Assembly: GCF_018614095.1 (NCBI RefSeq)
Contig: NZ_JAGGOY010000097.1
Span: 43,526 to 107,525 of the forward strand
Reading direction: 5' to 3'
Origin: Streptomyces sp. ISL-87
GTDB lineage: Bacteria; Actinomycetota; Actinomycetes; Streptomycetales; Streptomycetaceae
Length of the DNA stretch: 64,000 bases
Shown: one piece after another, positions 56,001-62,352 of the stretch
Numbering within the stretch: the stretch's first letter is position 1
Layout of the letters: each line of letters opens with the position of its first letter
Notes under the pieces: generated by a model
What the model was told of the DNA's origin: nothing
Databases searched by the model: none
The model's input: only the letters and a program-made list of their open reading frames with translations
Translations under genes and position numbers: made by a program

Positions 56001-57015
56001 CGTGGAGTTGTGGGATTTCATCGAGCGCGCGAAGAAGAACGTTGCATCGCGAACCGCGGAGCTCTGCCCGTTCGACCGCTTTCAGAGAGAGCGGGAAGCC
56101 GAGTGGCAGGCGTACTCCACACTGATGGGGGAGGCGGCGGATGAGGGGGAGGGGCTCTGGAGGCTGATGTCCCCCACCATGGCGCTGCTTCACCGACGGG
56201 ATCCCGCGGTTCCCGTGGAGCGACGTGTCAGGCGCGACGACTTCGGCTCGATGAGCATCTACGTGCCGCGTCGACACAGGGTGCTGTTCCTGCCGGGGCA
56301 GGGGACCGACGGACGCCTGGCACGAGCCATGCTGAAGAAGGCTGGTTGGACCAGGCGCGAAGACCTTGAGTTCGTCATTCCCGATGCACCCTACGCGATG
56401 CCGGCCTTCACCAGTCCGGAGCAACTCGCAGTCCGGGACCTGGACTCCCTGGCTGAGGAGGGTCTCTACGACGTCACGGGAATCTATCGGGAGTGGAAGG
56501 CGGGCTTTTCGGAGCTGTGGAATCAGTACCACGGCATTCCCGTCGGCGTGGGGGACGCGGATCCCGGGGCAGCCTTGGACTCGGTCCTCCAGTACCTCCG
56601 GTCGGTTTCGGAAGACCATGGACCGTTCACCGGTGTTGCTGGATTCGGCGAAGGCGCCGCGGTTGCCTCTGCGGCCCTCCACCGTCAGGCTCGGGGGAGT
56701 GATGTGGGACTGGGCGGCGTACGGTTCTTCATCGCGATGTCGGCGTGGCGGTCACCTGCCCACGAGCGGGCCGGGGTGTTCGAGAAGGCCCGGCCGATCG
56801 ATGTTCCCCTGCTGCAGACTCTGGGCGAGCGGGAAGCGGGTGTGTTCCAGGCCGCTGCTCCGGTCTTCGGCCGGGACTTCCGCAGGGTGTTCGAACACAG
56901 GCACCTGGGAAAGCACGCCTACCCTTCGCTCACGCGCATGCTCGATCAGAAGCTCAATCGCCTGCTTCATGCGGCGTTCAGTACCCCAGCAGCAGCCCAC
57001 CACCTTCCGGTCTGA
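53062..57015 (+). CDS. Four-part fusion: KR-ACP-flavin monooxygenase-FSH1-like hydrolase
   Basis: 1317 residues, ATG 53062 behind AGGGAG. Residues 35-460: ketoreductase, structural part then catalytic part with SGGSGALG, VFSSTSS and QASYAAAN (Ser, Tyr and Asn present); it reads more like cis-AT PKS KRs than the KRs of proteins A-E. Residues 470-545: ACP with Ser 500 (GLDSLG). Residues 575-1000: FAD/NADPH oxygenase with GAGLGGIG and, near 755, GHGAFALEN; the Baeyer-Villiger fingerprint FxGxxxHxxxW is incomplete (FTGHVGLGV). Residues 1070-1310: alpha/beta-hydrolase like FSH1 (LFLPGQGTD near the start, HLGKHAYP near the end), but the nucleophile motif reads GFGEGA instead of GFSQGA, so Ser is Gly 1196. 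There is no KS or AT. It may accept the chain on its ACP, oxidise it and pass it on. Codon use is less GC-rich than in the PKS genes. Confidence 0.85.
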   Translation: MISGASRPQPRSIPRTQGVSTSAATAAVPPSEAADCLYSTVWVEAEGPSGASLPGPHLLLSGSDVDVDLPDGWVSRVARASDALDDVLVEQAWGCVAVLSDGREADVLLGLRVLQACSEGAPSSPRRVVFLPAAGAVDDAGLWGLGRTARLERSDLAVHCIEASREQIFRALTLSRSGRLEEDYRFTGTGVLEVPRLRRHTLGDEGFTARPDATYVVSGGSGALGTVAAGFLVDRGARHVVLLARSTRAGSPVPPEVAELRRSARVELLTCDVSDLRSVRRARDAMTEAGMPAVAGVIHAAGVLADGVLANQSEQKLKQAYGVKVDGAKNLRSVFAPPDFLVVFSSTSSIFGAVGQASYAAANATLDALAESWSLQGEPVLSIRWGAWSEAGIAVRHGAVERARAAGFGTIGNDLGVTALSRLLAGPERGAVCVSPLDWDTLSLNSRFVSRFTTRRQAPDSPVVPPGRGDVEQVVRTAARDVVGGHVEDDVLLSESGLDSLGSVLLRNRIASDLQVVLPTTFAVESADVRSLVGYIFEQTRKRSSESGPAPQRLVPKKPVQRIPAPSQTPTSPRLPILVIGAGLGGIGFARRLEKLGVAALVLEKRDRVGGVWSSLANADSKVQIDSPAYSFDSASPAVRDDHRWRSVFPGRDEVLQQANSVSSELKEPIRFNCEVLSVRKVQDQEYEAVYLQGGVTKSVRVSGVAALTGGLHRPVRHRFRDEHLFTGHVGLGVADDTPPEKFNDASVVVVGHGAFALENMRTALENGARHVTIVCRRRNLVVSTLCNWVINSSEGVTPLNDVVDMMRPFYELSGVDIESLPSLSQEADGSFVLDQSTVPAASDVYFLAQATGKVTVIESEIDYVSARSVVTESGKEVRADVLVKCLGSQTDQSILPKIFGEDSRVEGFWINGDPNLFAYNDGAQIPRRAKSLLCSSYVFFLQAFAEAYLHFLENPAELEVLFGRIAVENSDKSSSERLLVELWDFIERAKKNVASRTAELCPFDRFQREREAEWQAYSTLMGEAADEGEGLWRLMSPTMALLHRRDPAVPVERRVRRDDFGSMSIYVPRRHRVLFLPGQGTDGRLARAMLKKAGWTRREDLEFVIPDAPYAMPAFTSPEQLAVRDLDSLAEEGLYDVTGIYREWKAGFSELWNQYHGIPVGVGDADPGAALDSVLQYLRSVSEDHGPFTGVAGFGEGAAVASAALHRQARGSDVGLGGVRFFIAMSAWRSPAHERAGVFEKARPIDVPLLQTLGEREAGVFQAAAPVFGRDFRRVFEHRHLGKHAYPSLTRMLDQKLNRLLHAAFSTPAAAHHLPV

Positions 57016-57082
57016 GCCGCGGCTTGTCGGCGGTATCGGCTGGTCCGTGATCGTGCCTGGCGGCGGCGTCGCCAGCCGGACC

Positions 57083-57166
57083 GGCCTCCTGGCGCGTCAG
57101 GCCGCGCAGGTGGGTGACGTCGAGTTCCTCGAGGGTCTTGACCGCGGGGAACCGGGCGGCCCGTAC
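57083..57166 (-). pseudogene. Remnant of IS21-type helper ATPase (IstB-like)
   Basis: About 28 codons on the minus strand read RAARFPAVKTLEELD followed by VTHLRGLTRQE, close to the N-terminal segment of IstB proteins (ARFPxxKTLEEFDF). Nothing of the ATPase core remains. It lies where the truncated XRE regulator should continue, so an IS21-like insertion and later loss probably broke that gene. Confidence 0.45.
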
Positions 57167-57207
57167 TCGTGCCTCGCCGCCGTGGGATTGTCCGGCTCGC
57201 TCGCGTT

Positions 57208-57357
57208 CTACTTCCCGTGCTCGAGTCGGGAAACCTTCGATTCCTGCCAGCCGAGCTCGCGGGCAAGGGCCCGGCCGCTAGCGAATCCGGCGTCCTTCCG
57301 GAAGCCGCGCAGCCGGGCACCCAGTGCCTCGCGTGTTTCTTGTGCCTGGTTGCTCAC
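57208..57357 (-). pseudogene. Truncated XRE-family helix-turn-helix regulator
   Basis: GTG start at 57357, 7 bases after the stop of the DUF6879 gene. Only 49 codons: GARLRGFRKDAGFASG and RALARELGWQESKVSRLE, the first helices of a Streptomyces XRE regulator of the kind usually followed by DUF5753. A TAG stops it where Gln is common after EHGK, and the DNA beyond carries an IstB-like remnant, so the rest of the gene is gone. Confidence 0.7.
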
Positions 57358-57364
57358 GGATGGT

Positions 57365-57889
57365 TCAGGGCTTGTACTCGCGGTGGGGGGTCGCCAGGGC
57401 CCAAAGCAGATCCCGGACACGGACGCACTCGGCGACGACATCGGGAGTCTCGACCAGCTCTGAGCCGAGCACGCGACCGTCACCGTCGAAGTGCCCCACG
57501 GCCAGGAGACGGCCGTCGAACAGCCACCAGTCGTTGCCGCCCACGGGGAAGACCAGCTCGTCGGCAAGAAGGTGACGGCTCACCCACCGGATGTCCTCGC
57601 CGGCCACCTCGTTGTGCGAGGTGGCGGCGTACTCCCACTGGATGTAAGGCGTATGCGGTTCGGTGACGACGCGCACGCGCCGGACGGTCTTGCCCTCCCT
57701 GGTGAGGCGCCCGATGAGCTGCGTCCACGGCTCCATGTACGAGTAGTCGACGGGCTCCCCACGGAGCCAGCTCTCGAACGGGCCGTTCTCGTCGGCAACG
57801 GAGTAGTCGTCCCTCAGCTCCAGATGGAAGGCGTCCTCCGTGAAGGTCTCAAAGAGCCGGTTGCGCTGGGCGCTGGAGATCAACTCCAC
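57365..57889 (-). CDS. DUF6879 family protein
   Basis: 174 residues, GTG start at 57889. It matches the family found in many actinomycetes beside XRE regulators: an N-terminal helix (SSAQRNRLFETF), the block HLELRDDY, then PWTQLIGRLTREGK, RVVTEPHTPYIQWEY and, near the end, GNDWWLFDG. The function of the family is unknown; it is suspected of working with the neighbouring regulator. Here it is complete, while the regulator after it is truncated. It overlaps the upstream small gene by 41 bases. Confidence 0.85.
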   Translation of the reverse strand: MELISSAQRNRLFETFTEDAFHLELRDDYSVADENGPFESWLRGEPVDYSYMEPWTQLIGRLTREGKTVRRVRVVTEPHTPYIQWEYAATSHNEVAGEDIRWVSRHLLADELVFPVGGNDWWLFDGRLLAVGHFDGDGRVLGSELVETPDVVAECVRVRDLLWALATPHREYKP

Positions 57890-58034
57890 GCGGTTCCTCC
57901 AGTAGGGCGGTGATCGCGGCCTTGGGGACCTCGACCACGGTCTCGTAGTCCGGAATTTCCATCTGGGACAGGGCCTCGGGGTCCGTTACCTCCAGTCCCT
58001 GAACGACGTACGTCCCGCTGGGCGTCAGGACCAT
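57849..58034 (-). CDS. Small hypothetical protein upstream of DUF6879 gene
   Basis: 61 residues: begins MVLTPSGTYVVQGLEV, includes DYETVVEVPKAAI, and ends in a short disordered tail. It starts just inside the IS3-type remnant border and overlaps the DUF6879 start, so translational coupling is likely. I recognise no domain. The promoter of this minus-strand unit may have been displaced by the IS element upstream. Confidence 0.6.
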   Translation of the reverse strand: MVLTPSGTYVVQGLEVTDPEALSQMEIPDYETVVEVPKAAITALLEEPRGVDLQRPAQPAL

Positions 58035-58040
58035 GATCGG

Positions 58041-58097
58041 GTCCTCAAGACGCCTGAACTCACCACGGCCTTCTTCGTGAAGGAGAGCGACCGGTGA
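58041..58097 (+). pseudogene. C-terminal remnant of IS3-family OrfA
   Basis: Eighteen codons end with TTAFFVKESDR and a stop that overlaps the OrfB GTG (GTGA). This is the usual end of an IS3-family OrfA; the helix-turn-helix part is lost. Confidence 0.65.
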
Positions 58098-58991
58098 GCG
58101 CGATATGCCGGTTCATCCACGCGGAGAAGGCCCACTACGCGATCACGCTGTTGTGCCGGGTGCTGAAGAAGGCCCGCTCGACGTACTACGCGTGGGTGGC
58201 CGGGATCGAGGTCCGCGAGGCCAGGTGCCTTGCGGATGAGGTGCTGGCGCACGAGATCACCGTGATCCACGTTGCCTCGAAGGGCACTTACGGCGTCCCG
58301 CGTGTGAGTGCCGAACTGCGCCGTCGGGGACACCTGGTCAACCGCAAGCGTGTTGAGCGGGTCATGCGTGAGCACGGCATCGCCGGCCATAGTCGCCGCA
58401 CCGGCCGCCGCAGCCTGACGAAGGCCGACACCTGGGCCGCCCCGGCGCCCGACCTGATCGGCCGCGACTTCCACGCTGTCCGCCCCGGCATCAAAGCCGT
58501 CGGGGACATCACCTACATCCCCACCGCCGAGGGCTGGCTCTACCTCGCCTCGTGGCTGGACCTGGCGACCCGCGAGATCATCGGGTATTCGACGGCGGAC
58601 CACCACCGCGCCGACCTGGTCGTCGACGCCCTCGGCATGGCCGCCGGCCTGGGGCGTCTGGAACCGGGATGCGTGATTCACACTGACCGCGGATCGGAGT
58701 ACACCTCGGCCCAATGCCGGGACCGGATCCAGGAGTTGGGTCTGCGGCAAAGCATTGGGCCGGACCGGGATCTGCTTCGACAACGCGGCGGCCGAGTCGT
58801 TCTTCGCCGTCCTGAAAGAGGAGATCGGCACCCGCTTCTGGCCCGACCGGGCCACCGCCCGAGCCGAGATCTTCACGTTCATCGAGACCTTCTACAACCG
58901 ACGCCGTCTACGCAAGCACATCAACTGGGGCTACCTCACGCCTCACGAGACTCGCCTGCGCTACCAGCAGGATCAGACACTCGCGGCATAA
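58094..58991 (+). pseudogene. IS3-family transposase OrfB, broken by a one-base insertion
   Basis: The first 220 codons are a typical OrfB: N-terminal HTH_21-like region (AKHYAI-type FIHAEKAHYAITLLC), KGTYGVPRV, then the integrase core with the first Asp in VGDITYIPT and the second in HTDRGSEY. After LGLRQSI the frame is lost. In the plus-one frame from 58755 the protein goes on as GRTGICFDNAAAESFF (catalytic Glu) to LRYQQDQTLAA and a stop. Reading agcatgggccgg instead of agcattgggccgg restores one continuous frame, so a single extra T is the lesion. Confidence 0.9.
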
Positions 58992-59015
58992 CAGAAACGT
59001 GTCCAAGATCACGGG

Positions 59016-59206
59016 GAAGCTTCACCCGCATGTTCCACCAGATGGACGGCACCCAGCAGGTGGCCGGGGCCAGCGGGTTCATCTCCTTCCAGAACAACGG
59101 CAATCCGCGGAACAAGGCCGTCCCGATCCTGCGCCTCAACGGCAAGGGCCAGGTCGCGTTCGTCGAGGTGTCCGCGGCGGAGGGCAAGCCCCCGCAGGAA
59201 CAGTGA
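59016..59206 (+). pseudogene. Orphan C-terminal tail of an ABC solute-binding protein
   Basis: About 63 codons after the IS3 end read FTRMFHQMDGTQQVAGASG, FISFQNNGNPRNKAVP and VAFVEVSAAEGK, then stop. This resembles the last strand and helices of Leu/Ile/Val-type periplasmic binding domains, also found fused to Streptomyces receptor kinases. The rest of the gene is absent on the other side of the IS remnant, so this is a gene cut by the insertion. Confidence 0.6.
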
Positions 59207-59214
59207 CTCGGGCC

Positions 59215-59247
59215 GCCCGGGAAGGGGGCCGGGCCTCCTTCCCGGGC
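59215..59247 (+). terminator. Strong hairpin terminator after the orphan gene tail
   Basis: A perfect 11-base inverted repeat, GCCCGGGAAGG and CCTTCCCGGGC, is separated by 11 bases and starts 9 bases after the stop of the solute-binding-protein tail. There is no T-run, which is usual in Streptomyces. It could stop transcripts from either side of this convergent junction. Confidence 0.75.
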
Positions 59248-59303
59248 TCGTACGTATCCGAGTATCCGACGGTGGAAGCGCCGGGCTGAGTACGGAGAAG
59301 GGG

Positions 59304-59323
59304 CCCGGCCTCACATAGCCGGG
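59304..59323 (-). terminator. Short hairpin after the minus-strand operon
   Basis: CCCGGC and GCCGGG pair around an 8-base loop directly after the stop codon of the anchored-protein gene. It probably ends the protease/anchored-protein transcript. Confidence 0.5.
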
Positions 59324-60256
59324 TCAGCGGGTGGTGGCAGTCCCCCGGCGGCGCGCATACGCCACCGCGCCTCCGATCGCCGCCAGGGCCGCGGCCCCGG
59401 TGACGGAGACCGACTGCCAGGATGCCTCGGTCGCCGGTATCCCGGACGTGGCGGCGACCTGCTCCGGCTGGTCGTCCCCGAGGCCGGCGTACCCGCCGGC
59501 CAGGCCCTTGCGGTCGTACTCCGAGCCGGGCATCTTGTCGCCGTAGCGGGCGGTGACCAGCTTCTGGTAGGCGGCGAGGGTGATGCCGCGCTTTCCGCCG
59601 AGGCCGCTGGTCGCCTCCTCGTTGAGCGGCTCGACCGTGCCTTCGGCGGTGAGCCGGTACCAGGCGTGGATCTGCGGCTCGGTGAAGGTACGGGCCTGGG
59701 GAGTCCCTCGCTCGGCAAAGCCGACCTCGGCGTCACCGTCCCGGATACCGGCCAGCTGCCAGCCCTCGGCTCCGACGTTCTGCACGCCGCTTCCCGTTGT
59801 AGCGACGTCTCCCTTGGGCGCGAGCAGTACGGCGGCGGGTTTGCCGTCGGAGGCGGTCACCCGGGAGGCCAGGTAGGAGAGCCGGAGCGCGGTCTGCGGG
59901 GTCGCCTGGGTCTTGCCGGTCACGAACTCGGGGCTGATTTCGAACATCGGCACCGGGTCCTTGAGATCGAACCGGGGCGGCGCGGCGACCGAGGCGGGTG
60001 CGTTGCCGGGGGCGCCGACGGTGCCGCCGTCCGCGCCGGTGCCCGTGCCGTGCTGCCGGGCCGAGACCAGGAAGCGGGAGACGGTGTCGCGGAGTTGGTC
60101 GCTCCGGAGGGTCTGCTGGGCGGACTGGTAGCCCGCGATGCCGTCGCCCTCCGCAGCCTGTGCGGGAACGATTGCGCTCAGGGCGGCGGCGAGCGCTGCC
60201 GTGGCGAGGACGGCGGCCCGGACTGCCGACCGCCTGGAGTGTCGCATGGTCTGCAT
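59324..60256 (-). CDS. Secreted, C-terminally membrane-anchored protein of unknown function
   Basis: 310 residues; ATG 60256 follows GAGGAGAAG (a second ATG at 60247 is possible). It has an N-terminal signal peptide: basic MRHSRRSAVR, a hydrophobic Ala-rich core and an AQAAEG cleavage site near residue 33. The mature part includes a Gly/Ala-rich linker and FDLKDPVPMFEISPEF. Near the C-terminus a hydrophobic segment (SVTGAAALAAIGGAVAYA) is followed by RRRGTATTR, a tail-type membrane anchor. I recognise no catalytic motif. It lies 14 bases after the protease gene in the same direction, so the two probably form an operon and may act as partner or substrate outside the cell. Confidence 0.8.
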   Translation of the reverse strand: MQTMRHSRRSAVRAAVLATAALAAALSAIVPAQAAEGDGIAGYQSAQQTLRSDQLRDTVSRFLVSARQHGTGTGADGGTVGAPGNAPASVAAPPRFDLKDPVPMFEISPEFVTGKTQATPQTALRLSYLASRVTASDGKPAAVLLAPKGDVATTGSGVQNVGAEGWQLAGIRDGDAEVGFAERGTPQARTFTEPQIHAWYRLTAEGTVEPLNEEATSGLGGKRGITLAAYQKLVTARYGDKMPGSEYDRKGLAGGYAGLGDDQPEQVAATSGIPATEASWQSVSVTGAAALAAIGGAVAYARRRGTATTR

Positions 60257-60270
60257 GATCGGTCTTCTCC

Positions 60271-61137
60271 TCAGCCCTGGATGCCGATGCGGGAATGGGT
60301 CCACTGGAACGAGTTGTTGTTCACGTAAGTGGAGTGGTTCCACCAGGTGTAGGTCTGGGTGGTCTGCCACGGGTCGCCGACCGCGATCATGTTGGTGGTG
60401 CTGTCGTAGCCGTAGATGACGTTCATGTGACCGCCGCCGGTGCGCCAGCCGAACCGGACGGCGAACGGCCGCCCTGCGGCGATCTCGGCGACGGATTCGC
60501 CGAACGAGGCGTTGCGGGACAGGCTGCGGCCACTGTCCCTCAGCCCCAGCCTGGCCAGGCCGTTCGCCATGTCCTCCAGCGTCGCGGGCTGGTTGTTGCA
60601 GTTCACCCAGGTTCCCTGGGCGGCGAGTTGGCAGAACTGCTCCTGGCTGACGGAGCGGCCCCAGTGTTTGGCGATGGTCACGCCGGAGGCGTCCCAGCAC
60701 CACTGGGTCCTGACCTGCTTCTGCATGTCGATCTTGAGCGTCTTCGCGGTCGTGGGGGCAGGGGTGGGGGTGGGGGTGGGCTTCGGGTTCGAACCGCAGA
60801 CCGGCAGGCCGGTGGTGTTCTCGTTGATGAAGGTGTCGGCGATGTAGTACGAGCCGGTGAAGATCCACCGCGGGTTGTTCTCCACGGTGTCCCCGGTGGT
60901 CCGGCAGGACATCTGGATCCTGTCGCCCACCTTCGAGGAGCCGTTCACCTGGGCCGAGAGGGACGGCTTGGCCCGGTGGTTGACGGTCTTGTAGTTGCCC
61001 TGCCCGCCGACGACCGTGCCGCTGACCGAACCGGCCTGGGCGAGGGCACCGAAGCCGAACAGCAGACCGCCGGAGAGTGCGGCGGTGATCGCGGCTATCA
61101 GCGCTTTCTTGCGGCGGGACGCGCGACGTTTGTGCAT
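60271..61137 (-). CDS. Secreted papain-like cysteine protease
   Basis: 288 residues from the second of two adjacent ATGs (61137); the AAGGAG site is only one base from the first. A signal peptide (basic RRASRRKK, then a hydrophobic stretch ending AQAGS) is followed by an N-terminal domain of about 75 residues, a Thr-Pro linker (PTPTPTPAP) and a C-terminal protease domain. The domain carries the catalytic Cys in TQWCWDAS (about residue 147), the His in GGHMNVIYGYD (about 236) and an acidic residue in VGDPW. It resembles the papain-like C39/C70-type secreted proteases. It probably cleaves an extracellular protein or peptide. Confidence 0.85.
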   Translation of the reverse strand: MHKRRASRRKKALIAAITAALSGGLLFGFGALAQAGSVSGTVVGGQGNYKTVNHRAKPSLSAQVNGSSKVGDRIQMSCRTTGDTVENNPRWIFTGSYYIADTFINENTTGLPVCGSNPKPTPTPTPAPTTAKTLKIDMQKQVRTQWCWDASGVTIAKHWGRSVSQEQFCQLAAQGTWVNCNNQPATLEDMANGLARLGLRDSGRSLSRNASFGESVAEIAAGRPFAVRFGWRTGGGHMNVIYGYDSTTNMIAVGDPWQTTQTYTWWNHSTYVNNNSFQWTHSRIGIQG

Positions 61138-61162
61138 CATGCTCCTTGATCTGAGAATGCGG

Positions 61163-61187
61163 GAACTCGCCTGCTTGGAGGCGTTCC
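61163..61187 (-). promoter_or_regulatory. Possible ECF-sigma promoter for the protease operon
   Basis: Reading on the minus strand, GGAAC (61187 to 61183) is followed after exactly 16 bases by GTTC (61166 to 61163), about 26 bases before the protease start. GGAAC-N16-GTT fits envelope-stress-type ECF sigma promoters in actinomycetes. Short motifs like this also occur by chance. Confidence 0.35.
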
Positions 61188-61986
61188 GACAGGTGGTGAA
61201 CAGTCAGCTCGTCGGCCGGTACCGATCCGATCGGCGCAGGACCACACGGCCCCGGACAGCCACCATCTCCTCGTGGGCGGGCCGGTTCCTGCCGTGGGGA
61301 CCGGCCGTCGAGGACGCGAGCCGCCGCTGCCGCGGGGTCTTGCCGTAACACGAATGCCGGGCGACCCACCACGCCGCCACGGGGGTCCGCCGGGCTCGTC
61401 ACTTCACGGACGTGCGGGTCTGAATCCGCACGCGGCTGTTGTCGTTTGCTTGCCGGCCCAGGGACGGCTACAGCCTGGCGATATCGGCTGACCGAACGTC
61501 ACATTCGGGCGGGTCGAGGGCCTTGCGGTGCCGGTGAAGCTGAGGCTCCGGTTCTCGATGACCAGGCACAACCACACCTCTTTCCTTGAGTGCATTGGGT
61601 GCCGGGAATCCTGCCAGAGAGACGGAGGGTTCTGAACGCCGTTGCTCTACGCGCGAAGATGTCGCCAGTTCAATCACCGGAAAGAGATGATGCAATGGAT
61701 CCCCAACTGGGCCATGACTGCTGCCAGTTGACGATCCGACACCTCTTGGTCCAGGCCATTTTCGGCACTCCAGTGGCGTACGACTTTACGTAAACTTGGC
61801 ACACCGCAAACCTCTATTGGACGCCACGTCAAATAGTGAAATCGCCCAGCGTGTATGCCGTGTGACTCTCCATCATTTCAAAAGGAAGAATCCGGCCCCA
61901 GGTTTTGCGCGGAAAGGACCACCGAGCCGCGAATGAGTGCCTGCCTTGGACCGCTCGATCACCGGACGCATTGTCAGCGGGCGCTC
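61188..61986. other. Gene-poor stretch between protease operon and scar region
   Basis: I find no convincing gene here. Short frames on either strand have no recognisable motif or good ribosome site. GC is visibly lower around 61560-61870 (for example ttttcggcactccag and tttacgtaaacttgg), which suits a non-coding or foreign segment. Only the far left end, the upstream region of the protease operon, has an evident role. Confidence 0.6.
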
Positions 61987-62166
61987 ACGGAGGGCGCGGG
62001 TGGCGCGCATCGCGCGGTCCTGGTCGGCGGTCCACACGCTCTCGGCCAGGCCGAAGCGGACACCGGTGGCGGGGTGCAGGGCCTCGGCCTCGTCGGCGAA
62101 GGGCTGGACGGTCACCACGGGGCCAGAGATCTCCTCCTGCACGAGCTCGTCGTGCCGTACCTGCTG
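61987..62166 (-). pseudogene. Fragment of an aldehyde dehydrogenase
   Basis: Some 55 codons on the minus strand read HDELVQEEISGPVVTVQPF, ATGVRFGLAESVWTAD and RAMRATRAL. In intact NAD-dependent aldehyde dehydrogenases this segment (QEEIFGPV...GLAxSVWTxD) lies near the C-terminus, so both the larger N-terminal part and the end are gone. After RATRAL the similarity stops at once. Confidence 0.75.
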
Positions 62167-62236
62167 GCCGCCGCGCGGATGGCCGAGTCCCAGGCCGCTT
62201 CGGCCGAGGACATCGACCGGGGCATGACCCTGTTGC
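62150..62236 (+). pseudogene. Fragment of a 3-hydroxyacyl-CoA dehydrogenase
   Basis: About 28 plus-strand codons read VVPYLLAAARMAESQAASA and EDIDRGMTL, matching the C-terminal domain of 3-hydroxybutyryl-CoA dehydrogenases (NRLLVPYLLxAxxMxESGxAxAEDID). It begins where the aldehyde dehydrogenase fragment on the other strand ends and is cut at GMTL by an IS3-type end. Confidence 0.65.
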
Positions 62237-62352
62237 CGGCCGCGGCGCGATAGAGCGCGACAGCGTCCTTTCTGAACTCCTCCGGATACGGAGACTTACG
62301 TCCCACATGGACATCCCTCCCTGGACCATCAAGATCCATTGTCAGGGTGTCC
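62237..62352 (-). mobile_element. Left-end remnant of an IS3-family element (minus strand)
   Basis: On the minus strand the end motif GGACACCCTGA (62352 to 62342) is followed by GTG 62316 and the start of an OrfA, VGRKSPYPEEFRKDAVALYR, then the frame runs out into other DNA. Only the left end and about 25 codons of OrfA survive. Confidence 0.75.

Larger units (their letters stand above)
58041..59015 (+). mobile_element. Degraded IS3-family element, truncated at left end
   Basis: The element contains the last 18 codons of OrfA and a full-length but frameshifted OrfB. The right end is placed near the sequence tgtccaagatcacgggg at 58999-59015, after which the reading frame of an unrelated gene tail begins. 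The left part, including most of OrfA and its terminal repeat, is missing; the junction with the DUF6879 unit is near 58040. Confidence 0.75.

Noticed and set aside
2..57015. Naming the product or a known cluster
   Set aside because: The domain order does not match a pathway I can name with confidence, and the first part of the assembly line is outside the window.
57016..57080. Terminator after the last PKS-cluster gene
   Set aside because: Only a short self-complementary stretch (agccgcggct) is present; no convincing stem-loop follows the stop at 57015.
61590..61793. 67-codon plus-strand frame
   Set aside because: No ribosome site, no recognisable motif, and it lies in an AT-richer non-coding stretch.
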